From: Streptomyces sp. NBC_00094
Lineage (GTDB): Bacteria; Actinomycetota; Actinomycetes; Streptomycetales; Streptomycetaceae
DNA length: 64,000 nt
Assembly: GCF_026343125.1 (NCBI RefSeq)
Contig: NZ_JAPEMB010000001.1
Span: 1,054,001-1,118,000, forward strand
Direction: 5' to 3'
Below, piece by piece: positions 34,737-43,623 of the stretch. Below the pieces are notes generated by a model that was not told where the DNA came from, searched no databases, and worked only from the letters and a program-made list of their open reading frames with translations. A program made the position numbers and the translations under genes. Numbering within the stretch: the first letter of the stretch is position 1; every line of letters begins with the position of its first letter.

Positions 34737-36008
34737 ATGGACCTGCTGAACACGCTGGTGGAGAAGGGGCTGCGGCGCGAGCTGCCGACCCGTGAAGAAG
34801 CGCTCGCCGTACTGGCGACCTCCGACGACGAGCTGCTCGATGTGGTGGCGGCGGCCGGCAAGGTGCGCCGTCAGTGGTTCGGGCGGCGGGTGAAGCTCAA
34901 CTACCTCGTCAACCTGAAGTCGGGGCTGTGCCCCGAGGACTGCTCGTACTGTTCGCAGCGACTCGGCTCCAAGGCCGAGATCCTCAAGTACACGTGGCTG
35001 AAGCCGGACGAGGCGTCCCAGGCCGCCGCGGCGGGCGTCGCCGGCGGCGCCAAGCGTGTCTGCCTGGTCGCGAGCGGGCGCGGTCCGACGGACCGGGACG
35101 TCGAGCGGGTCGGCAGGACCATCGAGGCGATCAAGGAGCAGAACGAGGGCGTCGAGGTGTGCGCCTGCCTCGGTCTGCTCTCCGACGGTCAGGCGGAGCG
35201 GCTGCGGGACGCCGGCGCCGACGCGTACAACCACAACCTGAACACGTCCGAGGCGACGTACGAGGGGATCACCAAGACCCACACGTACGCGGACCGGGTG
35301 GACACCGTGCAGAAGGCGCACGCCGCCGGTCTGTCGGCCTGCTCGGGTCTGATCGCGGGCATGGGCGAGACCGACGAGGACCTCGTCGACGTCGTGTACG
35401 CACTGCGCGACCTGGACTCGGACTCGGTGCCCGTCAACTTCCTCATCCCCTTCGAGGGCACGCCGCTCGCGAAGGAGTGGAACCTCACCCCGCAGCGCTG
35501 CCTGCGGATCCTCGCGATGGTGCGGTTCGTCTGCCCCGACGTCGAGGTGCGGATCGCGGGCGGCCGTGAGGTGCACCTGCGCTCGATGCAGCCGCTGGCG
35601 CTGAACATCGCGAACTCGATCTTCCTCGGCGACTACCTGACCAGCGAGGGCCAGGCCGGCCAGGCCGACCTGGACATGATCGCGGACGCGGGCTTCGAGG
35701 TGGAGGGCGCGGGCACGACGACGCTGCCCAAGCACCGGGCGGACGCGCTCGCGGCGGCGGGTGCGGCGGCGGGCGGCTGCGGTTCGCACGCCTCCACGGA
35801 GGGCGCCGGCTGCGGTTCGCACGCCTCGGCCGAGGGCGCGGGCTGCGGCTCCGCCGGCGGCGGCTGCGGTCCCTGCGGCGGTCACGCGGCGCCTGCCCCG
35901 GAGGCCGTGGAGCCCGCGGCGGCCGAGCCCGCGGCGAACGCCGCCAGGACCGACCTCGTGGCGGTTCGCCGCCGGGGTGCCGGCACGGACCTCGCACCGA
36001 ATGCGTAA
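34737..36008 (+). CDS. bioB: Biotin synthase with Cys/His-rich C-terminal tail
   Basis: 423 residues; typical BioB is about 345. The radical SAM motif is C65-C69-C72 in [13 protein letters not shown]. The [2Fe-2S]-binding residues follow in [29 protein letters not shown] and [11 protein letters not shown]. After about residue 345 there is a tail with [29 protein letters not shown] and CGPCGGH: five Cys and three His in about 35 residues, then an Ala/Pro/Glu-rich end. The tail may hold metal or supply sulfur; that is inference. The stop overlaps bioA by 8 nt. Confidence 0.95.
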   Translation: MDLLNTLVEKGLRRELPTREEALAVLATSDDELLDVVAAAGKVRRQWFGRRVKLNYLVNLKSGLCPEDCSYCSQRLGSKAEILKYTWLKPDEASQAAAAGVAGGAKRVCLVASGRGPTDRDVERVGRTIEAIKEQNEGVEVCACLGLLSDGQAERLRDAGADAYNHNLNTSEATYEGITKTHTYADRVDTVQKAHAAGLSACSGLIAGMGETDEDLVDVVYALRDLDSDSVPVNFLIPFEGTPLAKEWNLTPQRCLRILAMVRFVCPDVEVRIAGGREVHLRSMQPLALNIANSIFLGDYLTSEGQAGQADLDMIADAGFEVEGAGTTTLPKHRADALAAAGAAAGGCGSHASTEGAGCGSHASAEGAGCGSAGGGCGPCGGHAAPAPEAVEPAAAEPAANAARTDLVAVRRRGAGTDLAPNA

Positions 36009-37281
36009 CGACGAACTCCTCGCCCTGGACCGGGCGCACGTCTGGCATCCGTACGGCCCCATGCCGGGCCGTACGGACCCGCTCGTCGTCGCGTCCGCGT
36101 CCGGGGTGCGGCTCCGGCTGGCCGAACCCGCCGAGGGACAGGCCGAGTTGATCGACGGCATGTCCTCGTGGTGGTCGGCGATCCACGGCTACAACCACCC
36201 CGTGCTCAACGAGGCGGCACACGGTCAGATCGACCGGATGAGCCACGTCATGTTCGGCGGACTCACCCATGAGCCGGCCGTCCGGCTCGCCACCCGGCTC
36301 GTCGAGATCACCCCGGAACCGCTGCGGCACGTCTTCCTCAGCGACTCGGGTTCGGTCGCCGTCGAGGTCGCGGTCAAGATGTGCCTCCAGTACTGGCGCT
36401 CGGTGGGCCGCCCCGGCAAGCAGCGGCTGCTCACCTGGCGCGGCGGCTACCACGGCGACACCTGGCAGCCGATGTCGGTGTGCGATCCCGAGGGCGGGAT
36501 GCACGAGCTGTGGTCGGGGGTCCTGCAGCGGCAGGCGTTCGTCGAGGCCCCGCCGGCCGCGTACGAGGAGTCGTACGCGGACATGCTGCGGACCGAGATC
36601 GGGCGCCACGCGCACGAGCTGGCCGCGGTGATCGTCGAGCCCGTGGTGCAGGGCGCGGGCGGGATGCGGTTCCACGACCCGGCGTACCTGCGGGTGCTGC
36701 GGGAGGCCTGCGACGCGCACGACGTGCTGCTCGTCTTCGACGAGATCGCCACCGGCTTCGGACGGACGGGCACGCTGTTCGCCGCGGACCAGGCGGGGGT
36801 CTCCCCCGATGTGATGTGCCTGGGCAAAGCGCTGACCGGCGGTTATCTGTCGCTGGCGGCGACGCTCTGCTCCAGCCGGGTGGCCGACGGGATCTCGCGG
36901 GGCGAGGTCCCGGTCCTCGCCCACGGGCCGACCTTCATGGGCAACCCGCTGGCCTCCGCGGTGGCCTGCGCCTCTCTCGACCTGCTCCTGTCGCAGGACT
37001 GGGCGGTGGACGTCAAGCGGATCGAGGCGGGGCTGCGGGACGGGCTCGCTCCGGTCGCCGAGCTCCCGGGCGTGCGCGAGGTGCGGGTGCTCGGCGCGAT
37101 CGGTGTCGTCCAGCTCGACCACGACGTCGACATGCCCGCGGCGACGCGGGCCGCCGTCCGGGAGGGCGTGTGGCTGCGCCCGTTCCGGGACCTGATCTAC
37201 ACGATGCCGCCGTACGTGACGGGCGACGAGGACCTGGCGCGGATCTGCGCGGCGGTCCGCGCGGCCGCCGCGGCGGGCTGA
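36001..37281 (+). CDS. bioA: Adenosylmethionine-8-amino-7-oxononanoate aminotransferase
   Basis: 426 residues, starting inside the last codons of bioB (8-nt overlap). DAPA aminotransferase features: [55 protein letters not shown] and the PLP Lys in [10 protein letters not shown] (about 276). It uses S-adenosylmethionine as amino donor to make diaminopelargonate. BioD follows after 37 nt. Confidence 0.96.
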   Translation: MRNDELLALDRAHVWHPYGPMPGRTDPLVVASASGVRLRLAEPAEGQAELIDGMSSWWSAIHGYNHPVLNEAAHGQIDRMSHVMFGGLTHEPAVRLATRLVEITPEPLRHVFLSDSGSVAVEVAVKMCLQYWRSVGRPGKQRLLTWRGGYHGDTWQPMSVCDPEGGMHELWSGVLQRQAFVEAPPAAYEESYADMLRTEIGRHAHELAAVIVEPVVQGAGGMRFHDPAYLRVLREACDAHDVLLVFDEIATGFGRTGTLFAADQAGVSPDVMCLGKALTGGYLSLAATLCSSRVADGISRGEVPVLAHGPTFMGNPLASAVACASLDLLLSQDWAVDVKRIEAGLRDGLAPVAELPGVREVRVLGAIGVVQLDHDVDMPAATRAAVREGVWLRPFRDLIYTMPPYVTGDEDLARICAAVRAAAAAG

Positions 37282-37318
37282 ACGGCCGAACGGGCTGAAC
37301 GGAAGGACTGAGGAAGCA

Positions 37319-38056
37319 GTGGGAATCGTCGTCGTCTCCGGTACGGGGACGGAGATCGGCAAGACGGTCGTGACCGCGGCGATGGCCGCCGTCGCCACGG
37401 CCGCCGGGCGGTCCGTCGCGGTCCTGAAGCCCGCGCAGACGGGCGTGGGGCCGGACGAGACCGGTGACGCGGACGAGGTCGTCCGGCTTTCGGGCGCCGT
37501 GGCCTCGGCCGAGTTGGGACGTTTCCCGGAGCCGCTGGCTCCGGGCACGGCCGCCCGGCGGGCCGGACTCGCGCCGGTCGGGCCCCGGCAGGTCGCCGAC
37601 GCCGCCCGGGAGTTGGCGGCCTCGCACGACCTGGTGCTCGTGGAGGGGGCGGGCGGACTGCTCGTCCGCTTCGACGAGGAGGGCGGCACGCTCGCGGACG
37701 TGGCGGCGCTGCTCGGCGCCCCGGTCCTGGTCGTGGTCCCGGCCGGGCTCGGGACGCTCAACTCGACGGCCCTGACGGGCGAGGCGCTGCGGGCGCGCGG
37801 CATCGAGCAGCTGGGCGTGGTGGTCGGCAGCTGGCCGGCCGCGCCGGACCTGGCGGCCCGCTGCAACCTCGCGGACCTGCCGGAGGCGGCGGGCGCCCCC
37901 CTGCTCGGGGCCGTACCGGAGGGCTCGGGCGCGCTGGACCCGGCGGCCTTCCGGGCGACGGCGGGCGGCTGGCTGTCCCCGTCGCTCGGCGGCACGTGGG
38001 ACGCGGAGTCCTTCACCACGGACTTCGCGGCCGACTTCACGGCGGACCTCGCGTAG
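37319..38056 (+). CDS. bioD: Dethiobiotin synthetase with degenerate repetitive C-terminus
   Basis: 245 residues from a GTG after GAGGAAG. The P-loop GTGTEIGKT, VAVLKPAQTG and VEGAGGLLV mark BioD, which closes the ureido ring. The C-terminal 16 residues (FTTDFAADFTADLA) are a low-complexity extension, and the same DNA repeat continues for 140 bp past the stop, suggesting the stop is recent. No bioC or bioH is in the window. Confidence 0.94.
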   Translation: MGIVVVSGTGTEIGKTVVTAAMAAVATAAGRSVAVLKPAQTGVGPDETGDADEVVRLSGAVASAELGRFPEPLAPGTAARRAGLAPVGPRQVADAARELAASHDLVLVEGAGGLLVRFDEEGGTLADVAALLGAPVLVVVPAGLGTLNSTALTGEALRARGIEQLGVVVGSWPAAPDLAARCNLADLPEAAGAPLLGAVPEGSGALDPAAFRATAGGWLSPSLGGTWDAESFTTDFAADFTADLA

Positions 38057-38193
38057 TCCTTCGCGCGGACCTCACGCCGGATCTCGCGTAGTCCGTCGCG
38101 CGGCCCTCACGTAGTCCGTCGCGCGGACTTCACGGTGGGCCTCGCAGCGGAATTCACCACGGACTTCGCACCCGACTCCACGGCGGGCTTCGA
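38012..38193 (+). repeat. Degenerate tandem repeat spanning and following the bioD stop
   Basis: The block TTCACCACGGACTTCGC occurs at 38012 and again at 38153, 141 bp (a multiple of 3) apart, each followed by a similar GACT(T/C)CACGGCGG stretch. Between them CGTAGTCC(T/G)TCGCGCGG occurs three times (38052, 38087, 38110). Confidence 0.75.
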
Positions 38194-38228
38194 CGCGAGA
38201 TCCGTGGCGGAATCCGTACGCTGGGCCC

Positions 38229-38573
38229 ATGCGTGCTCACGTTCAGGAGATCGTCTTCGACTGTGCCGATCCGGCCGTGCTCGTCCGTTTCTGGGCGGGA
38301 CTCCTCGGCGGTGATCCGGTCGACCGCTCCGGCGACTGGTCGTACGTCGACCCGCCGGGGTTCGTCCGGCTCGCCTTCCAGCGCGTGCCGGAGGGCAAGA
38401 CGGTGAAGAACCGGGTCCACCTCGATCTCGGGGTGGACGACCCGGACCTGGCCGCCACCGAGGCGCTGTCCTCGGGAGCGGTCCGCTTCGGCGGGCTCGT
38501 GACGGACGAGCAGGGCTCCTTCCAGGTCATGCGGGACCCGGAGGGCAACGAGTTCTGCTTCGTGACCGGGTGA
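38229..38573 (+). CDS. VOC/glyoxalase-like protein, paralogue of 13742-14209
   Basis: 114 residues. It opens VQEIVFDCADPAVLVRFW, has LAFQRVPEGKTVKNRVHLDL in the middle, and ends VMRDPEGNEFCFV, closely matching the paralogue at 13.7 kb but without its extra insertions. A single VOC module that would need to dimerise to form a metal site. Reaction unknown. Confidence 0.85.
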   Translation: MRAHVQEIVFDCADPAVLVRFWAGLLGGDPVDRSGDWSYVDPPGFVRLAFQRVPEGKTVKNRVHLDLGVDDPDLAATEALSSGAVRFGGLVTDEQGSFQVMRDPEGNEFCFVTG

Positions 38574-38583
38574 GGGGCGAACG

Positions 38584-39273
38584 ATGACGCCCACGACTCC
38601 CCCGGATCCCCCGCCGCCCCCGCGCCCCGGTTCCGGGGTGCCCCACGTCCACCACCCGCTCTTCGCCCGCTTCTACGCCCGCGTCAGCGTGTCCGCCGAC
38701 GCGCGCGGCGGGCTCGGCGCCCTGCGCGAGGAACTGCTCGCGGGGCTCACGGGCCGGGTCGTCGAGATCGGCGCCGGGAACGGGCTGAACTTCGCGCACT
38801 ACCCGGTCGGCGTCTCCGAGGTCGTGGCCGTCGAACCGGAACCGCATCTGCGGCAGCTCGCCGAGGAGGCCGCGCGGCGCGCGCCCGTCCCGGTGACCGT
38901 GCTGCCGGGCACGGCGGAAGCCCTGCCGACGGAGGACGGCGTCTTCGACGCGGCCGTCGCCTCGCTCGTCCTCTGTACGGTACGCGGCGTCCCGGCGGCC
39001 CTCGCGGAGGTACGGCGCGTCCTGCGCCCCGGCGGCGAGCTCCGTTTCCTCGAGCACGTGGCGGCGCGGACACCCGGACTCGCCCGCGTGCAGCGGGGCC
39101 TGGACCGCACGGTCTGGCCCCTGCTCTTCGGCGGCTGCCACACCTCCCGCGACCCGCTCGCGGCGATCGAGGACGCGGGCTTCACCCTCGCCTCGTACCG
39201 CTCCTTCGACCTCCCGGAGCGCGGGCCGCGCCTGCCCACCTCCCCCTGTGTCCTGGGGGTGGCCCGGCGGTGA
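38584..39273 (+). CDS. Class I SAM-dependent methyltransferase
   Basis: 229 residues beginning with a Pro-rich 20-residue stretch. Motif I is VVEIGAGNGLNFAHYP, the acidic loop VAVEPEPH, and motif V VLRPGGELRFLEH, typical of Methyltransf_11/UbiE-like proteins. The C-terminal CHTSRDPLAAIEDAGF resembles METTL7-type enzymes. It follows the VOC gene by 10 nt and probably shares its transcript. Substrate unknown. Confidence 0.88.
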   Translation: MTPTTPPDPPPPPRPGSGVPHVHHPLFARFYARVSVSADARGGLGALREELLAGLTGRVVEIGAGNGLNFAHYPVGVSEVVAVEPEPHLRQLAEEAARRAPVPVTVLPGTAEALPTEDGVFDAAVASLVLCTVRGVPAALAEVRRVLRPGGELRFLEHVAARTPGLARVQRGLDRTVWPLLFGGCHTSRDPLAAIEDAGFTLASYRSFDLPERGPRLPTSPCVLGVARR

Positions 39274-39337
39274 GGAGGGCGTCCCGCCGGGCGGAACTCC
39301 GTGGCACCGCCTCCGCCCCGCGTGATGGGATCCGGCC

Positions 39338-39763
39338 ATGATCGAACTGCAGATACGTGCCGCCCGCCCCGACGAGGCCGAGGCCGTCCTGGCCTTCTGG
39401 CAGGAGTCCGCCAAGGGGACGTCCGTCTCCGACGACGTCGAGGGGGTGACCCGGCTCGTCGAGCGGGATCCGGACGCGCTCATCCTCGCGCTGGCAGACG
39501 GTCTGATCGTCGGGTCCGTGATCGCCGGCTGGGACGGCTGGCGCGCCTCCCTCTACCGGCTCGCCGTGCTGCCCTCCCACCGCCGGCGGGGCATCTCCAC
39601 CGTGCTTCTGCGCGCGGCCGAGGAGCGGTTCGCCGCGCTCGGCGGGCGGCGGGCGGACGCGATGGTCCTGGAGGCGAACGAGACGGGCCGACGGCTCTGG
39701 ACGGCCGCCGGGTACGAGCGGGAGGACCGCTGGCGCCGTTGGGTGAAGCCCCTCACCGGGTGA
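39338..39763 (+). CDS. GNAT-family N-acetyltransferase
   Basis: 141 residues. IQIRAARP-type start (IELQIRAARPDEAEAVL), motif A region LYRLAVLPSHRRRGISTVLL and a C-terminal AAGYEREDRWRRWVK. A compact single-domain acetyltransferase. Its stop codon lies within the stem of a perfect 32-bp palindrome that acts as terminator. Confidence 0.88.
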   Translation: MIELQIRAARPDEAEAVLAFWQESAKGTSVSDDVEGVTRLVERDPDALILALADGLIVGSVIAGWDGWRASLYRLAVLPSHRRRGISTVLLRAAEERFAALGGRRADAMVLEANETGRRLWTAAGYEREDRWRRWVKPLTG

Positions 39764-39779
39764 TCACCCGGTGAGGGGC
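39748..39779 (+). terminator. Perfect 32-bp palindromic terminator containing a stop codon
   Basis: Arms 39748-39763 and 39764-39779 are exact reverse complements. The GNAT stop is at 39761-39763, so a ribosome finishing the gene would open the hairpin. Confidence 0.8.
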
Positions 39780-39840
39780 GAGACCCGCTGAACGAGCCCC
39801 GCCGAGGCTGATCACCACCCCGTTTTGCCCGTCCTTTACC

Positions 39841-39873
39841 ATGGTTCCTCAACCCGACGACCGAAAGGTGTGA
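39841..39873 (+). CDS. Candidate 10-residue upstream ORF
   Basis: ATG at 39841 encodes MVPQPDDRKV then TGA. It lies in the leader of the CNNM operon, ahead of a second, longer upstream ORF. Pro and Asp are unusually frequent. No clear ribosome site precedes it, so it would need a leaderless start. Low confidence as a translated ORF. Confidence 0.25.
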   Translation: MVPQPDDRKV

Positions 39874-39883
39874 GCGTCCGCCC

Positions 39884-39976
39884 ATGGGCGAGCCTCCCAG
39901 TAGCACTGGTTCCACGTTCCGACATCGAGCGATCCCCTCCCCCCTGACTGATCATGGGACGGAGGTGAACCGATGA
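39884..39976 (+). CDS. Candidate 30-residue leader peptide coupled to the CNNM operon
   Basis: ATG at 39884, with AAAGGTG about 14 nt upstream, opens a frame of 30 codons ending in TGA at 39974-39976, which overlaps the CNNM ATG (ATGA). It starts MGEPPSSTG, contains IPSPLTDHGTE and ends VNR. Its first codons sit in a CGCCCATGGGCG palindrome (39879-39890). The coupled stop and Pro-rich sequence suggest a regulatory leader for a divalent-metal transporter, not proven. Confidence 0.45.
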   Translation: MGEPPSSTGSTFRHRAIPSPLTDHGTEVNR

Positions 39977-41322
39977 CCGAAGTGCTTCTGCTCGTGCTGG
40001 CGCTCCTGCTCTCGCTGGCGTGCGGCGCTTTCGTCGCGGCCGAGTTCTCGCTGACGACGGTCGACCGCGGACAGCTCGAGGGCGCCGTGGAGCGCGGCGA
40101 GCGCGGAGCGGCGGGCGCGCTCAAGGCCGTCCGTTCGCTGACCTTCCAGCTGTCCGGCGCCCAGCTGGGCATCACCGTCACCAACCTGGTCGTCGGCATG
40201 CTCGCCGAGCCCTCGGTCGCCAAGCTGATCGGGGGCCCGCTCGAGGCCCTCGGCTTCTCCCCCTCGGTGGCCTCCTCGGTGGCCCTCGTCCTCGGCACGG
40301 CCCTGTCGACCGTCGTCCTGATGGTGGTCGGCGAGCTGGTCCCGAAGAACTGGGCGATCTCCTCCCCCCTCGCGGTCGCGAAGGTGGTGGCGACCCCGCA
40401 GCGGGTGTTCACGGCCGCTTTCAAGCCGCTCATCAGCCATCTCAACAACACCGCGAACCGGATCCTGCGCCGTCTCGGCATGGAGCCGGCCGAGGAGCTG
40501 GCCTCCGCGCGTTCCCCGCAGGAGCTCGTGGCACTCGCCCGGCACTCCGCCAAGGAGGGTGCGCTGGAGGCGGACACGGCCGAGCTGTTCGTCCGTACGC
40601 TCAACCTGGCGGAGCTGACCGCCGAGAACGTGATGACGCCCCGCGTCCAGGTCACCGCCCTCGAGATGCAGGCCACCGCGGAGGACGTGGCGAACGCGAC
40701 CCGCGCGACCGGCCTCTCCCGCTTCCCCGTCTACCGGGGCAACCTCGACTCGGTCGTCGGCATCGCGCACATCAAGGACGTGCTCGCCATACCGGCCGAC
40801 GAGCGGGCGCGCCGCCGGATCGGCGAGATGCTGCGCGAGCCGCTGCTGGTCCCGGAGACCCTGACCGTGGACCGTCTCCTCGACCGGCTCTCCGGCAAGC
40901 AGACGATGGCGGTCGTCATCGACGAGTACGGCGGTACGGCCGGCGTGGTCACCCTGGAGGACATCGTCGAGGAGGTCGTCGGCGAGGTCCGCGACGAGCA
41001 CGACCCGCACGAGACGCCGGACCTGGCGCGGGCGGGCGAGGACGCGGACGGGCGCGAGCTGTGGTCCGCCGACGGCGCCGCCCGTACGGACCAGGTGGGG
41101 GCGATCGGCCTCCGGGTGCCGGACGGCCCGTACGAGACGCTCGCGGGTGTCGTCGCGACCGAGCTGGGCCGTATCCCGGCCGTCGGCGACAGCGTGGAGC
41201 TGGCCGGCTGGCGGCTGGACGTCGTGGACGCCTCGGGCCGGCGTGCCGCGCGCGTGCTGCTGCACGCCCCCGCGCACGCCGACTCGCATGACTCCGACGA
41301 GACCGGGGAGGCCGGCCGATGA
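39973..41322 (+). CDS. CNNM/CBS/CorC-domain membrane protein (hemolysin C family)
   Basis: 449 residues. An N-terminal CNNM (DUF21) membrane domain with about four helices (LLVLALLLSLACGAFVAA first), including VTNLVVGMLAEPSVA and VVGELVPKNWAI, is followed by a CBS pair (VMTPRVQVTALE to VIDEYGGTAGVVTLEDI) and a C-terminal CorC_HlyC domain. The family includes Mg2+/Co2+ transport proteins, so metal export or homeostasis is the usual guess. GGAGG lies 7 nt upstream. The next gene overlaps by 4 nt. Confidence 0.92.
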   Translation: MTEVLLLVLALLLSLACGAFVAAEFSLTTVDRGQLEGAVERGERGAAGALKAVRSLTFQLSGAQLGITVTNLVVGMLAEPSVAKLIGGPLEALGFSPSVASSVALVLGTALSTVVLMVVGELVPKNWAISSPLAVAKVVATPQRVFTAAFKPLISHLNNTANRILRRLGMEPAEELASARSPQELVALARHSAKEGALEADTAELFVRTLNLAELTAENVMTPRVQVTALEMQATAEDVANATRATGLSRFPVYRGNLDSVVGIAHIKDVLAIPADERARRRIGEMLREPLLVPETLTVDRLLDRLSGKQTMAVVIDEYGGTAGVVTLEDIVEEVVGEVRDEHDPHETPDLARAGEDADGRELWSADGAARTDQVGAIGLRVPDGPYETLAGVVATELGRIPAVGDSVELAGWRLDVVDASGRRAARVLLHAPAHADSHDSDETGEAGR

Positions 41323-42338
41323 TCGTCATCCAGCTGTTGATCGGTCTGCTGACCCTGGTCGTCAACGCGTTCTTCGTCGGCGCCGAGTTCGCCCTGATCT
41401 CGGTGCGCCGCAGCCAGGTCGAGCCGCTGGCCGAGGCCGGGAACCGGCGGGCGCGCAGCGTCATCTGGGGCCTGGAGCACGTCTCCGCGCTGCTCGCGGC
41501 GGCCCAGCTCGGCATCACGCTCTGCACCCTGGTGCTCGGCATCGTCGCCGAGCCGGCCATCGCGCACCTGCTCGAGCCGGTCTTCGACGCGGTGGGCGTG
41601 CCGCACGGTCTGGTGCACCCGATCTCGTTCGTGATCGCGCTGTCGGTGGCGACGTACCTGCACATGCTGCTGGGCGAGATGGTGCCGAAGAACATCGCGC
41701 TGGCGGAGCCGACGCGCACCGCGCTGGTCCTCGGCCCGCCGCTGGTGACGCTCGCACGGGCGCTGCGTCCGGTGATCTTCACGATCAACGCCTTCGCCAA
41801 CGCCCTGCTCAGGCTGTTGCGGGTGGAGGTCAAGGACGAGGTCGCGGCGACGTTCTCGGACGACGAGCTGGCCCGTATGGTCACCGACGCGGGCCACGCC
41901 GGACTCCTGGACGACCGGGCCGCCGAGCGGCTGCACGACGCCCTGGAGCTGGGCCGCCGGCCCGTCCGGGACGTCGTGATGCCGGCGGAGAAGGTGGTGT
42001 ACGCGCAGGTCGGGACCACTCCGGAGGAGTTGGAGGCGCTGTCGGCCTCGACGGGCTACTCGCGCTTCCCTGTGGTCGACGCGGAGCGCCGGATCCTGGG
42101 CTACCTGCACGTGAAGGACGCCCTGGACGTCACGCCGCGCGATCTGCCGTTCCCGGTGTCGGCGCTGCGTCCGATCGCCCGGGTCCGGGCGGCCACGCCG
42201 CTCGACGACGTCCTGACCGCGATGCGGCGCAGCCGTACGCACCTGGCGGCGGTCCTCGACGAGGACGACAAGCCCGCCGGCCTGGTGACGATGGAGGACG
42301 TGCTGCGCGAACTGGTGGGGCGCCCGGCGGCGCCGTGA
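41319..42338 (+). CDS. CNNM/CBS-domain membrane protein, partner of the preceding gene
   Basis: 339 residues, ATGA-coupled to the first CNNM gene. CNNM helices (LIGLLTLVVNAFFVGAEFAL, ITLCTLVLGIVAEPAIA, LGEMVPKNIALAEP) and a CBS pair (DVVMPAEKVVYAQVG, AAVLDEDDKPAGLVTMEDV) are present, but the C-terminal CorC domain of its partner is absent. The two paralogues probably form a heteromeric transporter. A strong terminator follows. Confidence 0.92.
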   Translation: MIVIQLLIGLLTLVVNAFFVGAEFALISVRRSQVEPLAEAGNRRARSVIWGLEHVSALLAAAQLGITLCTLVLGIVAEPAIAHLLEPVFDAVGVPHGLVHPISFVIALSVATYLHMLLGEMVPKNIALAEPTRTALVLGPPLVTLARALRPVIFTINAFANALLRLLRVEVKDEVAATFSDDELARMVTDAGHAGLLDDRAAERLHDALELGRRPVRDVVMPAEKVVYAQVGTTPEELEALSASTGYSRFPVVDAERRILGYLHVKDALDVTPRDLPFPVSALRPIARVRAATPLDDVLTAMRRSRTHLAAVLDEDDKPAGLVTMEDVLRELVGRPAAP

Positions 42339-42352
42339 CCCGCACCGCGTGA

Positions 42353-42386
42353 CGAAGGGCCCCGGGAGTCTTCCCGGGGCCCTTCG
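42353..42386 (+). terminator. Terminator of the CNNM operon
   Basis: A perfect 15-bp stem (42353-42367 with 42372-42386) and a 4-nt loop, 14 nt after the stop. Confidence 0.82.
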
Positions 42387-42388
42387 GG

Positions 42389-42530
42389 CGTCCCAAGGCG
42401 GTACGACGCCGTCGCGGTCGTGCGACGCGTCACGGTCTGACGACGCCTCAGGCCGTACGGCGCTCCACGGTCGAACGACGTCTCAGGCCGTACAGCGCGC
42501 CACGGTCGTACGACGTCGTGCGACGCCTCA
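42389..42530. repeat. 35-bp tandem repeat with degenerate flanking copies
   Basis: Two adjacent 35-bp units (42441-42475 and 42476-42510) share CGACG(C/T)CTCAGGCCGTAC and CCACGGTCG. Partial copies with CGACGCC and GTCACGGTC flank on both sides. It fills the gap between the CNNM terminator and the 3' end of the DinB-like gene. Confidence 0.75.
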
Positions 42531-43559
42531 GAGTGCGGTGGCGGTCAGCCAGGCGTCGAGGAGGGCGCGGTCGCCGGTGCGGGCGAAGCGCGGGTCGTCG
42601 GCGGCGTACCGGCGGTGCAGGAGGAGGAGCAGCTCGCCACTGTCGCCCGTGACGCTCACGGTCGGTTCCGTGCGCGCGGTGGACGCCGCGCTTCCGCGCC
42701 GCCAGGTGAAGCCGCCCCCGCCGAGGGTGAGGGTCCAGACGGCCCCGGTGTCACGGGCCGTGAGCCGGAGCAGCTCGCCGTCGCGGTCGAGGTGGGCGAT
42801 CCGCTCGGCGGTCCACGGGACGTACAGCAGCGTGGCCAGGTGGTGTTCGATGCCTTCGGCGGCCGTACCGGCGTCGATCGGGCGTGCCGTCCCGTCGAGG
42901 GCGATCTCGGCGTCGGCGAGGTGCACGACGGCCTCGAAGAGCAGATGGCGCGGGTAGTACCCGGCGCGCGGTTCGGGTCCCGGGGACCAGAGCGGGGTGT
43001 CCGGGTCGGTGGCGCTCAGGGTCGTGACGAAGGTCTCGGCGCCCGCGGCGAGCCAGCCGGGGTACGCGGCGGGGTCCGCCGGCGGGTCGAGGGGGAGGTC
43101 CCGGGCGTGGACCCGGGTGGTGGCCCCGGTCCGTACGAGGTGCTCGGCCCAGTGGTGCACGGTGCCGAGGTGCCGGGTCAGATCGGCCAGGGTCCAGCCG
43201 GGGCAGGTGGGTACGGGGGTGGCCGGGTCGGCCTCGCGGACGGTGGCGACGAAGCGCCGGGTCTGCTCGGCCACGGCCGCGCAGGAGGCGGCGTGGGTGT
43301 CCTCGGTGAGCCCGAAGCCCTCCGAGACCGTGAGCAGCTCGTCCCGCCAGGGCCCCTCCGGGTGACGCAGGGCCGCCGCGCGGAAGAGCCCGTCGAGGGC
43401 CCGCCGGTCGGCCGCCGGAAGCCCGGAGAGCGTGGCCCCGGTGCTCTCCAGCCACTTCACCGCCGTGTCGGCGTCGAGGACCTCGTCGCCGCCGGTCCCG
43501 ACGGCTGTCACCAGGTCGGCCAGGGCCTCCGCCAGTGTGCTCAGCAGCGCGTCGCTCAT
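42528..43559 (-). CDS. Mycothiol-dependent maleylpyruvate isomerase-like (DinB/MDMPI) protein
   Basis: 343 residues from the ATG at 43559, with GGAGGGG upstream. An extra helical N-terminal part of about 90 residues precedes an MDMPI_N/DinB_2 domain: PVPTCPGWTLADLTRHLGTVHHWAEHLV carries the metal-type His residues, and YPRHLLFEAVVHLADAEIAL follows. The C-terminal domain resembles MDMPI_C. Such proteins depend on mycothiol in actinobacteria, but no substrate can be assigned. It is divergent from the GDSL hydrolase. Confidence 0.85.
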   Translation of the reverse strand: MSDALLSTLAEALADLVTAVGTGGDEVLDADTAVKWLESTGATLSGLPAADRRALDGLFRAAALRHPEGPWRDELLTVSEGFGLTEDTHAASCAAVAEQTRRFVATVREADPATPVPTCPGWTLADLTRHLGTVHHWAEHLVRTGATTRVHARDLPLDPPADPAAYPGWLAAGAETFVTTLSATDPDTPLWSPGPEPRAGYYPRHLLFEAVVHLADAEIALDGTARPIDAGTAAEGIEHHLATLLYVPWTAERIAHLDRDGELLRLTARDTGAVWTLTLGGGGFTWRRGSAASTARTEPTVSVTGDSGELLLLLHRRYAADDPRFARTGDRALLDAWLTATAL

Positions 43560-43608
43560 CGGGTCTTTCCCCTCCAGGGTTCTTCGGACATCCGCGCATA
43601 CCGCGCGG

Positions 43609-43614
43609 TATGAT
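43609..43614 (+). promoter_or_regulatory. -10 box of a leaderless GDSL hydrolase gene
   Basis: TATGAT lies 9 nt before the ATG at 43624, so the transcript would start at or within a few bases of it. Confidence 0.6.
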
Positions 43615-43623
43615 CTCTCCGCC

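Noticed and set aside
35485..38040. 851-residue minus-strand open frame across bioB-A-D
   Set aside because: Antisense shadow of three certain biotin genes.
39780..39972. M-box (ykoK) Mg2+ riboswitch before the CNNM genes
   Set aside because: The conserved M-box blocks are not found; upstream ORFs explain the leader better.
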